From contig NZ_CP040018.1 in the NCBI RefSeq assembly GCF_005280255.1, positions 3,782,001 to 3,846,000 on the forward strand: DNA of 64,000 nucleotides, in the 5' to 3' direction. The translations under genes and the position numbers were made by a program. Below the pieces are notes generated by a model. That model made no database searches and was not told where the DNA came from. It was given only the letters and a program-made list of their open reading frames with translations. Shown here in pieces: positions 55,401 through 63,461 of this stretch (its first letter is position 1; every line of letters begins with the position of its first letter). Source of the DNA: Arthrobacter sp. 24S4-2 (lineage in GTDB: Bacteria > Actinomycetota > Actinomycetes > Actinomycetales > Micrococcaceae).

Positions 55401-55895
55401 GAGGTCCTGTTCGGGTCCGGAAAGCAGCCGCGGCGGCCGCGGCAGCGGCAGGATGCCTTCCGCCTTGGCGCGCCGGATCAGATCGAAGGCGTACGACGCC
55501 CAGGTGCGGGCCGGCGTCGTGCTGAGGCTCCTGTTGAGCCGTGCGGTGAAGCGGTCCCTGAGGGAATCGGCGGCCAGTCGGCTGGGCGCGAGCACGAGCA
55601 TTCGCTCCGGGTCCACACCGTCGCGTTCCGCCCGGCGTACGGCCGCTTCGATGAGCACGGTGGACTTCCCTGTTCCCGGGGCCCCGGGGACGAGGACCGG
55701 ACCGGAACCGTGCGGGACGTCCACGGCGGCCTGCTGGTCCGGCGACAGCACGGGAACAACGCTGTGCACGTGCCGGGGAGGCAGAAGCCGCAGGGCCGCG
55801 GCGGCTCCGGCAGGCCTGGCGATCGTTAGCTGGCGTTCCTGCTGTCCTGCCAGCTGTACTGCTTGGGCTCCCGCGGAGTCGGTGGTAAGTGTCAC
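52479..55895 (-). CDS. adnA: AdnA-like helicase-nuclease subunit
   Basis: A 1138-residue subunit pairing with AdnB. It has a UvrD-like motor with Walker A VPGAPGTGKSTVLIE, LILVDDIQEANPAV as motif II (altered from DExQ) and DSYVTYSPDTVVQGFRGARPDL. The C-terminal nuclease has GQVDRLEIDSEGRLVVVDLKTGKRQP, with active-site Asp and Lys. A final cysteine group (GCRLPEVCPLC) suggests an Fe-S or zinc site. The GTG start overlaps the upstream alkyltransferase-like gene by four bases. With AdnB it forms the mycobacteria-type recombination nuclease that stands in for RecBCD. No RecBCD/AddAB gene is in the window. Confidence 0.92.
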   Translation of the reverse strand: MTLTTDSAGAQAVQLAGQQERQLTIARPAGAAAALRLLPPRHVHSVVPVLSPDQQAAVDVPHGSGPVLVPGAPGTGKSTVLIEAAVRRAERDGVDPERMLVLAPSRLAADSLRDRFTARLNRSLSTTPARTWASYAFDLIRRAKAEGILPLPRPPRLLSGPEQDLIIKELLEGHARPGLELPWPEDLGAALETRGFRQEVRQLFDRIIESGRTPDDLVTLARQCSRPDWVAAAALYAEYRDVLDLRMPEAFDPAGIITAARQIFQDAPDFLAAERDRLQLILVDDIQEANPAVFELLADIATGKDSYVTYSPDTVVQGFRGARPDLTAELPHLLLSAGTPGSLPGDPAAAGAALERPLWVTHRHRPAVAQAWLSVAARISQRAGGQSARRLEIPGIPADTPEGCAAADDGSVEGHLLPSPVHELRYVAQRILDAHLNHGRELGDIAVIVRNGGQLNQLLRHLAGHGIPVQVPVAESAVRDEVAVRPLLDAYAVALDPAALTPESAVSLLTSRIGGATSIELRRLRQSLRREEILGGGGRTSDALLVESLLEPGALATLGIEGHSARRVARMIHAGRAAASEPGGNAETVLWALWNSTGLAARWTDAALAGGAAGARADRDLDAMMALFHTAERYVDQLPGSGPEQFLEYLLSQELPMDTLAARAQLEDAVELMTPASAAGREWPVVIVAGLQEGVWPNTRLRGELLGSTLFADAVEHGVDHALQLGPISRLREIRYDELRSFSTAVSRATEVLICTAVSSEDEQPSAFLDYAAPLQAGQDRRTFTPVERPLTLRALVAELRQYAQLDGKHAADSVEAARVLAGLAAVEPSVPGAHPDSWWGLAPLSSEERIVPPGGTVFVSPSKVETVQKSPLDWFIQAAGGEAATDFARSLGTLVHAIAQDLPDASGSEYVAELVRRWPTLGMKDNWEGKLDFQRAEAMVRKLAQYILVMRSEGRSLVGVERDFEVNLPDIVDDPPQETDGPAEAEAEKTVRSSVLRGQVDRLEIDSEGRLVVVDLKTGKRQPAKGDLSRHPQLGAYQAAVLAGGFTDPDAPGTAAQPGGAVLAQLGTSSKSPGVQAQEPLDPSGNWALDMVNEAAQLMSGNVFEARHDPAKSGHGGHGCRLPEVCPLCSRGKQVTE

Positions 55896-56308
55896 ACGGT
55901 CATTTCATCATCCGGGGCCGACAATTTATGGAGCTGACGCTCCAGCCGCTCGGCAATGGAGTCAATGAGGTCAAAATCATGGTCATCCGGAGCCCACCGG
56001 GCGGCCATCAGGTCGACGCGCCAGCGGCCCTCGCCAGTCCGGATGAAGTCGAGGTAACGGCCCAGAAGGGGAGTCTTTTCTGCCAGGTAAAACTGCAGGG
56101 CTTCGGCTCCGAGCCCCTGGGGCGCCTCCCCGCTGGCCCTCAGCACGCGCCACCAGGGGACGGAACTTCCGTGGTGGCTCATGACGGATCCCACCTGCCG
56201 CGCGCCGCCGGAGCCGAGAAGCTCGGCGACATCCCCGTAGGCCACGGCTGCTCCCGGAGGAACGAGCTCAACCAGGGCGAGCACCGCCTCAACATACTCC
56301 GAACGCAT
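55892..56308 (-). CDS. MGMT-like alkyltransferase-like protein (ATL)
   Basis: A 138-residue protein of the DNA-binding domain of O6-methylguanine methyltransferases. The helix-turn-helix PPGAAVAYGDVAELLGSGGARQVGSVM is intact. The active-site PCHRV is replaced by PWWRV, so the alkyl-accepting cysteine is a tryptophan and the protein cannot transfer methyl groups. ATL proteins of this kind bind alkylated bases and hand them to nucleotide-excision repair. It is first in a coupled operon with adnA and adnB, linking lesion recognition with break repair genes. Confidence 0.9.
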   Translation of the reverse strand: MRSEYVEAVLALVELVPPGAAVAYGDVAELLGSGGARQVGSVMSHHGSSVPWWRVLRASGEAPQGLGAEALQFYLAEKTPLLGRYLDFIRTGEGRWRVDLMAARWAPDDHDFDLIDSIAERLERQLHKLSAPDDEMTV

Positions 56309-56447
56309 GAACCCAGCTTAACGGTTTCGCCGGCCCCCTCGGCGCCCGCCGCCGTCCGACGGGGGACCAGCGAAGGCACGGCGGCCGGCCGGCGGCACGC
56401 CGGTGGCATGGCACAAAACTGTCAGTGGCGGCAGGTAGTTTTGGAGC

Positions 56448-57158
56448 ATGAGCACTTGGAACTCCTTGCCCCGGGCAGCCTTCGACCTGGAAACCACCGG
56501 CCGCAACTCGCGCTCCGCCCGGATCGTCACTGCCTCCGTCACCGTGGTGGATGCCGACGGCGGTGTCCTCAAGGAGCACGAGTGGCTGGCCGACCCCGGG
56601 GTGGAGATCCCGGCCGAAGCCAGTGAGGTCCATGGAGTGACCACCGAAAAGGCACGGCAGGAGGGCCGCCCGGCTGCGGAAGTCACCCGCGAACTGGCTG
56701 CCGTCCTTCAGGGTCTGTTCGACGACGGTGTCCCGGTGATCGCGTTCAACGCCAGCTATGACTTCACTGTGCTGGCCGCCGAGTCCGCCCGGTACGGCAT
56801 TCCGCAACTGAACCGGTTCCCCGTGCTTGACCCCTACATCATGAACAAGCAGGTGGACCGCTACCGCAAGGGCAAGAGGACGCTGACGGCGCTGTGCGAG
56901 GAGTACGACGTCAACCTGGATAACGCCCACACTTCCGCCGCGGACGCCCTGGCGACGCTTCGGATGCTGGATGCCATGGCCGGAAAATTCCCCAAGCTCC
57001 GGATGGCGGCCGGCCAGCTCCACCAACTGCAGGTCGGCTGGGCTGCAACGCAGGCTGCGGACTTCCAGACCTACCTCCGCAAGACCAAGCCCACGGCAGT
57101 GATCGAGGGTGAATGGCCGGTCCTCCCGCCCGAGGACGCCAGCAGGGGCGACTTCTGA
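56448..57158 (+). CDS. DEDDh 3'-5' exonuclease (DnaQ-like)
   Basis: A 236-residue exonuclease of the DnaQ/epsilon family. ExoI is AAFDLETTG (metal-binding Asp and Glu at residues 13 and 15), ExoII is VIAFNASYDFTVLAAE, and ExoIII is HTSAADALATLRML with His and Asp. A segment DPYIMNKQVDRYRKGKRTLTALCEEYDV is typical of actinobacterial single-domain members. The C-terminal 60 residues are not in the core. It could be a proofreading or RNA/DNA turnover enzyme; the family cannot tell which. It is divergent from the ATL gene. Confidence 0.92.
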   Translation: MSTWNSLPRAAFDLETTGRNSRSARIVTASVTVVDADGGVLKEHEWLADPGVEIPAEASEVHGVTTEKARQEGRPAAEVTRELAAVLQGLFDDGVPVIAFNASYDFTVLAAESARYGIPQLNRFPVLDPYIMNKQVDRYRKGKRTLTALCEEYDVNLDNAHTSAADALATLRMLDAMAGKFPKLRMAAGQLHQLQVGWAATQAADFQTYLRKTKPTAVIEGEWPVLPPEDASRGDF

Positions 57159-57450
57159 GAGGTGCGACGCATTTCACAGTCGCGCATTCACCGGCCGAGG
57201 TAATGCTGATCGCTCTCTGATTCCGCTGCAGGTCGTTCTGCTGGCGGGTTCGGAACGGGGCAGCTAGAAATGCTGCACACCATTCGGATAATAGGGATTA
57301 TGGGCACGCGTTTCTTCGTCTAACGGTCGCCGGAGTGCCTGGTGAGACAATTAAGTTTTGCGGGCGCGCCCTCTGCGACGCCGGATCTCCGCCGTGGACG
57401 GCCTCCCACCGCTCGCCGCCCCTGTGTCTCCCGAACGAAAGTGATGCGTG
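57159..57450 (+). other. Non-coding spacer before the amino-acid ABC transporter
   Basis: About 290 bases with no supported gene. It must contain the transporter promoter; TAATAGGGATTATGG (57290-57304) is the most A/T-rich element and a possible -10 area. Confidence 0.4.
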
Positions 57451-58400
57451 ATGAAAGCCAAAGCCCTGAAGTGGCTGACCACAGTTCCTGTGGCCATTGC
57501 CGTGGCCGTGTCCCTGGCCGCGTGCGGCGGCGGCGCCGCCGCCCCAGCGGAACGCCCACCGATGCCCTCGCCGGCAGCGACCAGCAGACGCTGGACAAGT
57601 ACACCACCGCAGATGTCACCGCGCTGGACAAGATCGACAAGTCCAAGCTCGGCCTCGCCACAGACGGCACGCTGCGCGTCGGCACCCTCTCGGACGCCCC
57701 GCCGAACATCTTCATCGACCCCTCCGGCAAATTCACCGGCTACGACAACGAACTCCTGCGCGCCATCGGCGACAAGCTGGGCCTCAAGGTCGAGTTCGCC
57801 TCCACTGACTTTTCCGCGCTTCTCTCGCAGGTAGCCAACAAGCAGTTCGACGTCGGGTCCTCCTCGATCTCGACCACCGATGCACGGCGCAAAACTGTCG
57901 GCTTCACCAACGGCTACGACTTCGGCTACATGGCTGTCGTGACCAAGACAGACTCCAAGATCACCGGCTTCGCCGATCTCAAGGAAGGCGCCCGCATCGG
58001 CGTCGTCCAGGGAACTGTCCAGGATGACTACGTCACCAACACGCTCAAGATCGAGCCCGTCCGCTTTCCGGACTACAACACCGTCTACGGCAACGTGAAG
58101 AACGGCCAGATCGACGCTTGGGTGGCTCCGTCGCAGCAGGCTACCGGCCAGGTCAAGGAAGGCGATAACACCAAAATCGCCGAGAAGGTCGTGAACACCC
58201 AGAACTTCACCGCTTACGCCGTGAACAAGGACAACAAGGCGCTGATCGATGCCCTGAACGCAGGCTTGGATGCCGTAATCGCTGACGGCACATGGGCCAA
58301 GCTCACGGCCGAGTGGTACAAGGACCGTCCGACGTTGGCCGAGCAGACGCCGCAGGGCTGGAAGCCTGGCAGCAAGGCCGTCCAGATCCCCGCCAAGTAA
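57451..58400 (+). pseudogene. Polar amino-acid ABC transporter substrate-binding lipoprotein, frameshifted
   Basis: A family-3 solute-binding protein. The first frame gives the lipoprotein signal (KALKWLTTVPVAIAVAVSLAACGGG, lipobox LAAC). The second frame gives SGTPTDALAGSDQQTLDKYT and the binding domain: GTLRVGTLSDAPPNIFIDPSG, FTGYDNELLRAIGDKLG, KQFDVGSSSISTTDARRK and TNGYDFGYMAVV. The break is at a C4 run (57542-57545); a fifth C restores about 316 residues. It starts the operon with a permease and ATPase. Sequence of the ligand pocket does not tell Gln/Glu/His/Arg apart. Homopolymer loss, so error is probable. Confidence 0.9.
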
Positions 58401-58411
58401 CCGGGCGTTCC

Positions 58412-59176
58412 ATGGATATCCTCAACCAGCTCGCCAACACCTTCTTTGACTGGAAGGCGATGGGCGAAGTCATTCCCAAGATGTTCGCCATCGGCCTGCC
58501 CAACACCCTCGTATTGGCTGTCATCTCCGGCATCATCGGGACGGCATTGGGAATGCTGCTCGCCCTCATGGGGATCTCCCGGAACGCAGCGGCCCGGTGG
58601 ATTGCACGGGTCTACACGGACATACTCCGCGGGCTCCCGCCTGTGCTGACGATCCTGGTCATTGGCTTCGGTTTCGGGCCGATCATTCGTGAACTGACTG
58701 GCTCCACAAGTCCCTACCCGATGGCCATCGCGGCATTGTCCCTGATGTCGGGTGCCTACATCGGTGAAATCTTCCGCTCCGGCATCCAGAGCGTTGACAA
58801 GGGACAACTCGAAGCATCGCGTGCCCTGGGTTTCGGCTACGGCCCCTCCATGCGCCTTGTGGTGGTTCCCCAGGGAATCCGCCGGGTACTGCCTGCCCTC
58901 GTGAACCAATTCATTGCACTGATCAAGGAATCATCGCTGGTCTTTATGCTGGGACTGCTCGCGACGGAACGTGAAATCTTCCAGATCGGCAAGGACGCCG
59001 CTGCCAACAGCGGCAACCTGTCTCCGTACGTGGCCGCGGCCATCTTCTATCTGGCGCTGACCATCCCGCTCACGCACTTCGTGAACTGGATTGACGGCCG
59101 CCTGCGCTCAGGCCGGCCGGAAAAGAAGGAACCGGACGAGGCAGCCGCCGTCGTCGGAAAGGGAGCGCACGTATGA
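58412..59176 (+). CDS. Polar amino-acid ABC transporter permease (HisM/GlnP type)
   Basis: This 254-residue membrane permease has about five hydrophobic helices. The segment ARVYTDILRGLPPVLTILVIGFGFG is the polar-amino-acid permease start motif. The EAA loop is GQLEASRALGFGYGPSMRLVVVPQGIRRVLPALVNQFIAL, with a strong match to the family. The ATG at 58412 (MDILNQLANT) follows the binding-protein stop by 11 bases. Its end overlaps the ATPase gene by four bases. Confidence 0.93.
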   Translation: MDILNQLANTFFDWKAMGEVIPKMFAIGLPNTLVLAVISGIIGTALGMLLALMGISRNAAARWIARVYTDILRGLPPVLTILVIGFGFGPIIRELTGSTSPYPMAIAALSLMSGAYIGEIFRSGIQSVDKGQLEASRALGFGYGPSMRLVVVPQGIRRVLPALVNQFIALIKESSLVFMLGLLATEREIFQIGKDAAANSGNLSPYVAAAIFYLALTIPLTHFVNWIDGRLRSGRPEKKEPDEAAAVVGKGAHV

Positions 59177-59910
59177 GCGAATTCGCATCCGGAACACTGA
59201 CAGGGAAGAACATCCACCTTTCCTTCGGCAGCAACCACGTCCTGCGCGGCATTGACCTGCACGTCGAAAAGGGCACCACGGCCTCCGTGATCGGCCCTTC
59301 AGGCTCAGGAAAGTCCACGTTGCTGCGGGTCATGAACCGCCTCATCGAACCGGATCAGGGGGACATCCTGCTGGACGGCCGTTCGGTCCTGAAAGACAAC
59401 CCGGACGAGCTGCGCCGGCGGATAGGCATGGTCTTCCAGCAGTTCAACCTCTTCCCGCATAAGACGGTGGCAGAAAACGTCTCGCTGGCTCTGCGCAAAT
59501 TGCGGGGCATGTCCAAGGAACAGGCACGTGACGAAGCCCTCGCACAGCTCGACCTGGTCGGACTGAAGCACAAGGCCGATGCCCGGCCGGCCAACCTGTC
59601 CGGCGGCCAGCAGCAGCGGGTGGCCATAGCCCGGGCACTGGCCATGAAGCCGGAGGTCATGTTCTTCGACGAAGCGACCTCGGCGCTGGATCCGGAGCTC
59701 GTCAAGGGCGTCCTCGCGCTGATGGCGGACCTGGCCCAGGGAGGCATGACCATGGTGGTGGTTACCCACGAAATGGGCTTCTCCCGCAACGTGTCCGACA
59801 CGGTGACGTTCATGGACGCCGGCGTAGTGGTGGAGTCCGGTCCGCCGGAGCAGCTGTTCAACAATCCGCAAACGGAACGGCTGCAGGGCTTCCTCTCCGA
59901 CGTCCTGTAG
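59173..59910 (+). CDS. Polar amino-acid ABC transporter ATP-binding protein (GlnQ type)
   Basis: A 245-residue ATPase. Walker A GPSGSGKST is near residues 41-49; the Q-loop segment GMVFQQFNLFPHKTVAENV, the signature LSGGQQQRVAIARALAM, Walker B VMFFDEATSALDPELV and switch His in VVVTHEMGFSRNVSD follow in order. It has the short FLSDVL end typical of GlnQ. It completes the importer operon binding protein-permease-ATPase. A strong hairpin follows. Confidence 0.95.
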   Translation: MSEFASGTLTGKNIHLSFGSNHVLRGIDLHVEKGTTASVIGPSGSGKSTLLRVMNRLIEPDQGDILLDGRSVLKDNPDELRRRIGMVFQQFNLFPHKTVAENVSLALRKLRGMSKEQARDEALAQLDLVGLKHKADARPANLSGGQQQRVAIARALAMKPEVMFFDEATSALDPELVKGVLALMADLAQGGMTMVVVTHEMGFSRNVSDTVTFMDAGVVVESGPPEQLFNNPQTERLQGFLSDVL

Positions 59911-59933
59911 ACAGACCCGCACGCGAACCCAAA

Positions 59934-59998
59934 AAAGATCCCCGGTTACTGACCGCCATCCGCCCAAGGGCGGAGACGGCCAGTAACCGGGGATCTTT
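59934..59998. terminator. Bidirectional terminator between glnQ-type gene and hemL
   Basis: An 18-bp perfect stem (59934-59951 with 59981-59998), with a second hairpin in its loop (CCGCCC/GGGCGG). A-runs on one side and T-runs on the other suit termination of both convergent transcripts. Confidence 0.9.
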
Positions 59999-60035
59999 GC
60001 GTAGCGCAGGAATTCCCCGGCGCCCCCTGAAAGCC

Positions 60036-61379
60036 CTAAAGCGCCGCTGGCACTGCTGCCCCGGCGGCAGCCCGGGCTGCCGCGGGGAGTGCTTCGAAGA
60101 TCCGGTTCATGGCGGCGTCGTCGTGCGCTGCGGAGAGGAACCACGCTTCAAAGACCGACGGCGGCAGGTAGACCCCGGAGTCCAGCATGGAGTGGAAGAA
60201 CGGCGCGTAGCGGAACACTTCCTGGGCCTGCGCGTCGTCATAATTGTGGACGCCGCGGGCCGAGGTGCCGAAGGCTACCGAGAACAGGTTGCCTGCCCGC
60301 TGGATGGAGTGGTCCACGCCCGCGGCGTCCAGTGCCGCGGACAGCGCAGCGGAAAGCTCCAGCGAGCGTGCGTCGATGAACGCGTACACCTCCGGGGTGG
60401 CATGGGTCAGGGTGGCGACGCCGGCAGCCATGGCCACGGGGTTTCCGGACAGGGTCCCGGCCTGGTAGACGGGGCCAAGCGGCGCAAGGTAGTCCATGAT
60501 GTCTGCCCGGCCGGCGAGGGCCGCCGTCGGCATGCCGCCGCCGATCACTTTGCCGAAGGTCAGCAGGTCCGGGGTCCACGGTTCGGCAGCATCCGCTGCC
60601 CCGCCCGTAAGCCCCCAGTAGCCTGAGTAGCCGGTGCGGAAGCCCGTGAGGACTTCGTCGACAATGAGCAGTGCACCGTGTTCGCGGGTGATCCGCGAAA
60701 GGCCCGCGTTGAAGCCCTCGCCGGGCGTAACCACGCCCATGTTGGCCGGAGCCGCCTCCGTGATGACAGCCGCGATGTTGCTGCCGTGCGTGGCGAACGC
60801 GGCCTCGACGGCTGCGAGGTCATTGTAGGGAAGCACCAGGGTTTCGGCGGCCGTGGCTGCGGTGACCCCGGCGGAACCGGGCAGCGCCAGGGTGGCGACG
60901 CCGGACCCGGCCGCAGCCAGGAGACCGTCGAGGTGCCCGTGGTAGCAGCCGGCAAACTTGATGACCAGGTCCCGGCCGGTAAAGCCGCGGGCCAGGCGGA
61001 TGGCCGTCATGGTGGCCTCGGTACCGGTGGACACCATCCGGACACGCTCCGCGACGGGAACACGTTCCTGGACGATGGCGGCCAAATTGGCTTCATCCGG
61101 CGTCGAAGCGCCGAAGGACAGCCCGCGGTCCACGGCAGCGTGGACCGCTTCGAGGACGGCAGGGTGGGCGTGTCCCAGCAGCGCAGGGCCCCAGGAGCAG
61201 ACCAGGTCCACGTACTCGGCGCCGTCGGCATCCGTCAGGTACGGGCCCTTGGCGGACACCATGAACCGCGGTGTCCCGCCGACGGAACCAAACGCCCTGA
61301 CGGGTGAATTGACGCCGCCGGGCATGAGCCGGCGTGCACGGTCGAAGAGTTCCTCGTTGCGGGGAGAGCTGGAAGTCAT
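60036..61379 (-). CDS. hemL: Glutamate-1-semialdehyde 2,1-aminomutase
   Basis: A 447-residue PLP enzyme that makes 5-aminolevulinate, the last step of the C5 heme pathway. The start RNEELFDRARRLMPGGVNSPVRAF is the family's. VSTGTEATMTAIRLARGFTGRD and KFAGCYHGHLDGLLAA bind PLP and substrate, LIVDEVLTGFRTG follows, and the catalytic Lys is in TFGKVIGGGMPTAALAGR. The ATG at 61379 is chosen (AGGA just upstream); the frame stays open ten codons further without a ribosome site. It follows the LLM oxidoreductase gene with a 13-base gap. Confidence 0.96.
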   Translation of the reverse strand: MTSSSPRNEELFDRARRLMPGGVNSPVRAFGSVGGTPRFMVSAKGPYLTDADGAEYVDLVCSWGPALLGHAHPAVLEAVHAAVDRGLSFGASTPDEANLAAIVQERVPVAERVRMVSTGTEATMTAIRLARGFTGRDLVIKFAGCYHGHLDGLLAAAGSGVATLALPGSAGVTAATAAETLVLPYNDLAAVEAAFATHGSNIAAVITEAAPANMGVVTPGEGFNAGLSRITREHGALLIVDEVLTGFRTGYSGYWGLTGGAADAAEPWTPDLLTFGKVIGGGMPTAALAGRADIMDYLAPLGPVYQAGTLSGNPVAMAAGVATLTHATPEVYAFIDARSLELSAALSAALDAAGVDHSIQRAGNLFSVAFGTSARGVHNYDDAQAQEVFRYAPFFHSMLDSGVYLPPSVFEAWFLSAAHDDAAMNRIFEALPAAARAAAGAAVPAAL

Positions 61380-61392
61380 GGTTCCTATTCTT

Positions 61393-62481
61393 TCAGTTTG
61401 CGGGAGCATGCCCGGACAGGAGCTCGGCCACCCGGGGTGCCACCACGGTGCCGAAGAGTTCGATGCAGCGCATCATGGAGGCGTGCGGGAGCGTGCCGTT
61501 GCCGTACTTGAGGTCGAAGCGGTCAACGCCCAGGTTGCGCTTCAGCAGGACGATCTTCTGCGCCACGGTTTCGGGCGAGCCCACATACAGGGCACCTTCC
61601 GGGCCGCACATGGCATCGAACTCGGCCCGGCTGGCCGGACCCCAGCCGCGCTCGGCCCCGATCCGGTTGCGCTGCGCCAGCCAGTGCGGGAACAGCTCTT
61701 CGCGGGCGGCCTCGTCCGTGTCGGCGATGTGGCCGGGCGAATGGGTGGCGATCTGCTGCATCGGATGGCCGTACTTGGCCATCGCCTCGCGGTACAGGTT
61801 GACGAGCGGCGCAAAGGAGCGGGGCTGGCCGCCGATGATCGCGAAGATGATCGGGTAGCCGTACTCGGCGCACCGCAGCACGGATTCCGGTGTGCCGCCC
61901 ACCCCGATCCAGGCCGGCAGCAGGTGGTGCTCCAGCGGCGGATAGACGCTCAGTCCGCTGACGGGCGGGCGGGTCCGCCCTTCCCAATGCACCGGCTTCT
62001 GGGCGCGGACCTTGTCGAAGAGCTCGAGTTTTTCCTCGAACAGGACCTCGTAGTCCGCCAGGTCCAGGCCGAACAGCGGAAAGGATTCAATGAAGGAGCC
62101 ACGCCCCAGCATGACTTCGGCCCGGCCGTCGGAGATGGCATCAACCGTGGAAAAGCGCTGGAAGACGCGGACGGGGTCATCGGAGCTCAGCACGGTCACG
62201 GCGGATCCGAGCCTAATGTGCTTGGTCCTTGCCGCGGCGGCGGCCAGGAACACCTCGGGAGCCGAGACGGCGAAGTCCCGGCGGTGGTGCTCCCCCACCC
62301 CAAAGGCGTGGAGTCCGACGTCGTCCGCCAGTTCCGCCTGTTCCAGCAGCTGCCGCAGCACCTGCGCGTGCGGGACCGGGTGCCCGTCCGGATACACGCC
62401 GACGTCGCCGAAGGTGTTCAGCCCCAGCAGGATCTTCCCCGGCCCGACGGGCGCGGTGGGGCTGACCGACGCGTGGCTCAT
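61393..62481 (-). CDS. LLM class flavin-dependent oxidoreductase
   Basis: A 362-residue F420/FMN-dependent TIM-barrel enzyme of the luciferase-like family. Family features are LLGLNTFGDVGV, EHHRRDFAVSAPEVFLAAAAA, RIRLGSAVTVLSSDDPVRVFQRFSTVDAISDGRAEVMLGRG and TAWIG/PAWIGVGGTPES. The reaction cannot be predicted. It sits inside the heme operon, overlapping the hemB stop by four bases (ATGA) and followed by hemL, so it is co-translated with heme genes. Its role there is unknown. Confidence 0.88.
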   Translation of the reverse strand: MSHASVSPTAPVGPGKILLGLNTFGDVGVYPDGHPVPHAQVLRQLLEQAELADDVGLHAFGVGEHHRRDFAVSAPEVFLAAAAARTKHIRLGSAVTVLSSDDPVRVFQRFSTVDAISDGRAEVMLGRGSFIESFPLFGLDLADYEVLFEEKLELFDKVRAQKPVHWEGRTRPPVSGLSVYPPLEHHLLPAWIGVGGTPESVLRCAEYGYPIIFAIIGGQPRSFAPLVNLYREAMAKYGHPMQQIATHSPGHIADTDEAAREELFPHWLAQRNRIGAERGWGPASRAEFDAMCGPEGALYVGSPETVAQKIVLLKRNLGVDRFDLKYGNGTLPHASMMRCIELFGTVVAPRVAELLSGHAPAN

Positions 62482-63461
62482 CAGGATTCCTTCAGCCAGC
62501 CGGCAAGCTCGGACGCCCAGTAGGTCAGGACCATATTGGCTCCGGCCCGCTTGATGCCGAGGACCGACTCCGTGATGGCGGCACGCCGGTCAATCCAGCC
62601 GTTGGCCGCCGCCGCTTCGATCATGGAGTACTCCCCCGAAATCTGGTATGCGGCCACCGGAACGGTGCTCATCTCCGCAACGTCAGCGAGGATGTCGAGG
62701 TAGCTCATGGCAGGCTTCACCATCACGAGGTCCGCGCCTTCGGCCAGGTCCAGTTCCACTTCGAGGATGGCTTCGCGGCGGTTGGCCGCGTCCATCTGGT
62801 AGGTGCGGCGGTCGCCCTTGAGCTGCGAATCCACGGCCTCGCGGAAGGGGCCGTAGAACGCTGACGCGTACTTTGCGGCGTAGGCCACCACGGCGGTATT
62901 GACATGGCCTGCGTCTTCAAGCGCCTGCCGGATCACGCCGATCTGGCCGTCCATCATGCCGGAGGGGCCCAGCATGTGGGCGCCCGCGTCCGCCTGGGCC
63001 ACGGCCATCGCCGCGTAGATTTCCAGCGTTGCGTCGTTGTCCACGTAGCCGTCGGCATCCAGCACACCGCAATGTCCGTGGTCGGTGAATTCGTCCAGGC
63101 AGACATCGCTCATGACCACCAGTTCATCGCCCACTTCAGCGCGGACATCCCGTATGGCCTTGTTGAGGACACCGTCGGGATCCAGGGAGGCGGTGCCCCG
63201 GGCATCACGTTCGGCCGGGATGCCGAAGAGCATGATTCCGCCGACACCCATTTCAACTGCCTCTGCCGCGGCGCGCTTCAGTGAGTCTGTGGTGTGCTGC
63301 ACAACACCGGGCATGGAGGCGATGGGATTGGGTTCGGTCAGTCCCTCGCGGATGAAGGCGGGAAGGATCAGCTCCGGCGCCGCCAGGCGGTTTTCCGCCG
63401 TCATCCGGCGCATGGCCGGGGTGGTGCGGAGCCGACGGGGGCGGTGGGTCGGAAAACTCAT
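62481..63461 (-). CDS. hemB: Delta-aminolevulinic acid dehydratase (porphobilinogen synthase)
   Basis: A 326-residue enzyme that condenses two 5-aminolevulinate molecules to porphobilinogen. It shows RPRRLRTTPAMRRMTAENRL at the start, a Schiff-base Lys in AYAAKYASAFYGPFREA and the second in LVMVKPAMSYLDILAD. The DVCLDEFTDHGHCGVLD stretch, with single Cys residues and Asp, indicates the magnesium-type rather than the zinc-cysteine type, because the C-x-C-x-C pattern is missing. It overlaps hemD by four bases upstream and the LLM gene downstream. Confidence 0.96.
   Translation of the reverse strand: MSFPTHRPRRLRTTPAMRRMTAENRLAAPELILPAFIREGLTEPNPIASMPGVVQHTTDSLKRAAAEAVEMGVGGIMLFGIPAERDARGTASLDPDGVLNKAIRDVRAEVGDELVVMSDVCLDEFTDHGHCGVLDADGYVDNDATLEIYAAMAVAQADAGAHMLGPSGMMDGQIGVIRQALEDAGHVNTAVVAYAAKYASAFYGPFREAVDSQLKGDRRTYQMDAANRREAILEVELDLAEGADLVMVKPAMSYLDILADVAEMSTVPVAAYQISGEYSMIEAAAANGWIDRRAAITESVLGIKRAGANMVLTYWASELAGWLKES

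Noticed and set aside
54501..55829. A 442-codon plus-strand frame opposite adnA
   Set aside because: The minus-strand product has clear helicase motifs; the antisense frame has none and no ribosome site.
60958..62523. A 521-codon plus-strand frame opposite hemL, the LLM gene and hemB
   Set aside because: It spans three real genes on the other strand and carries no family motif.
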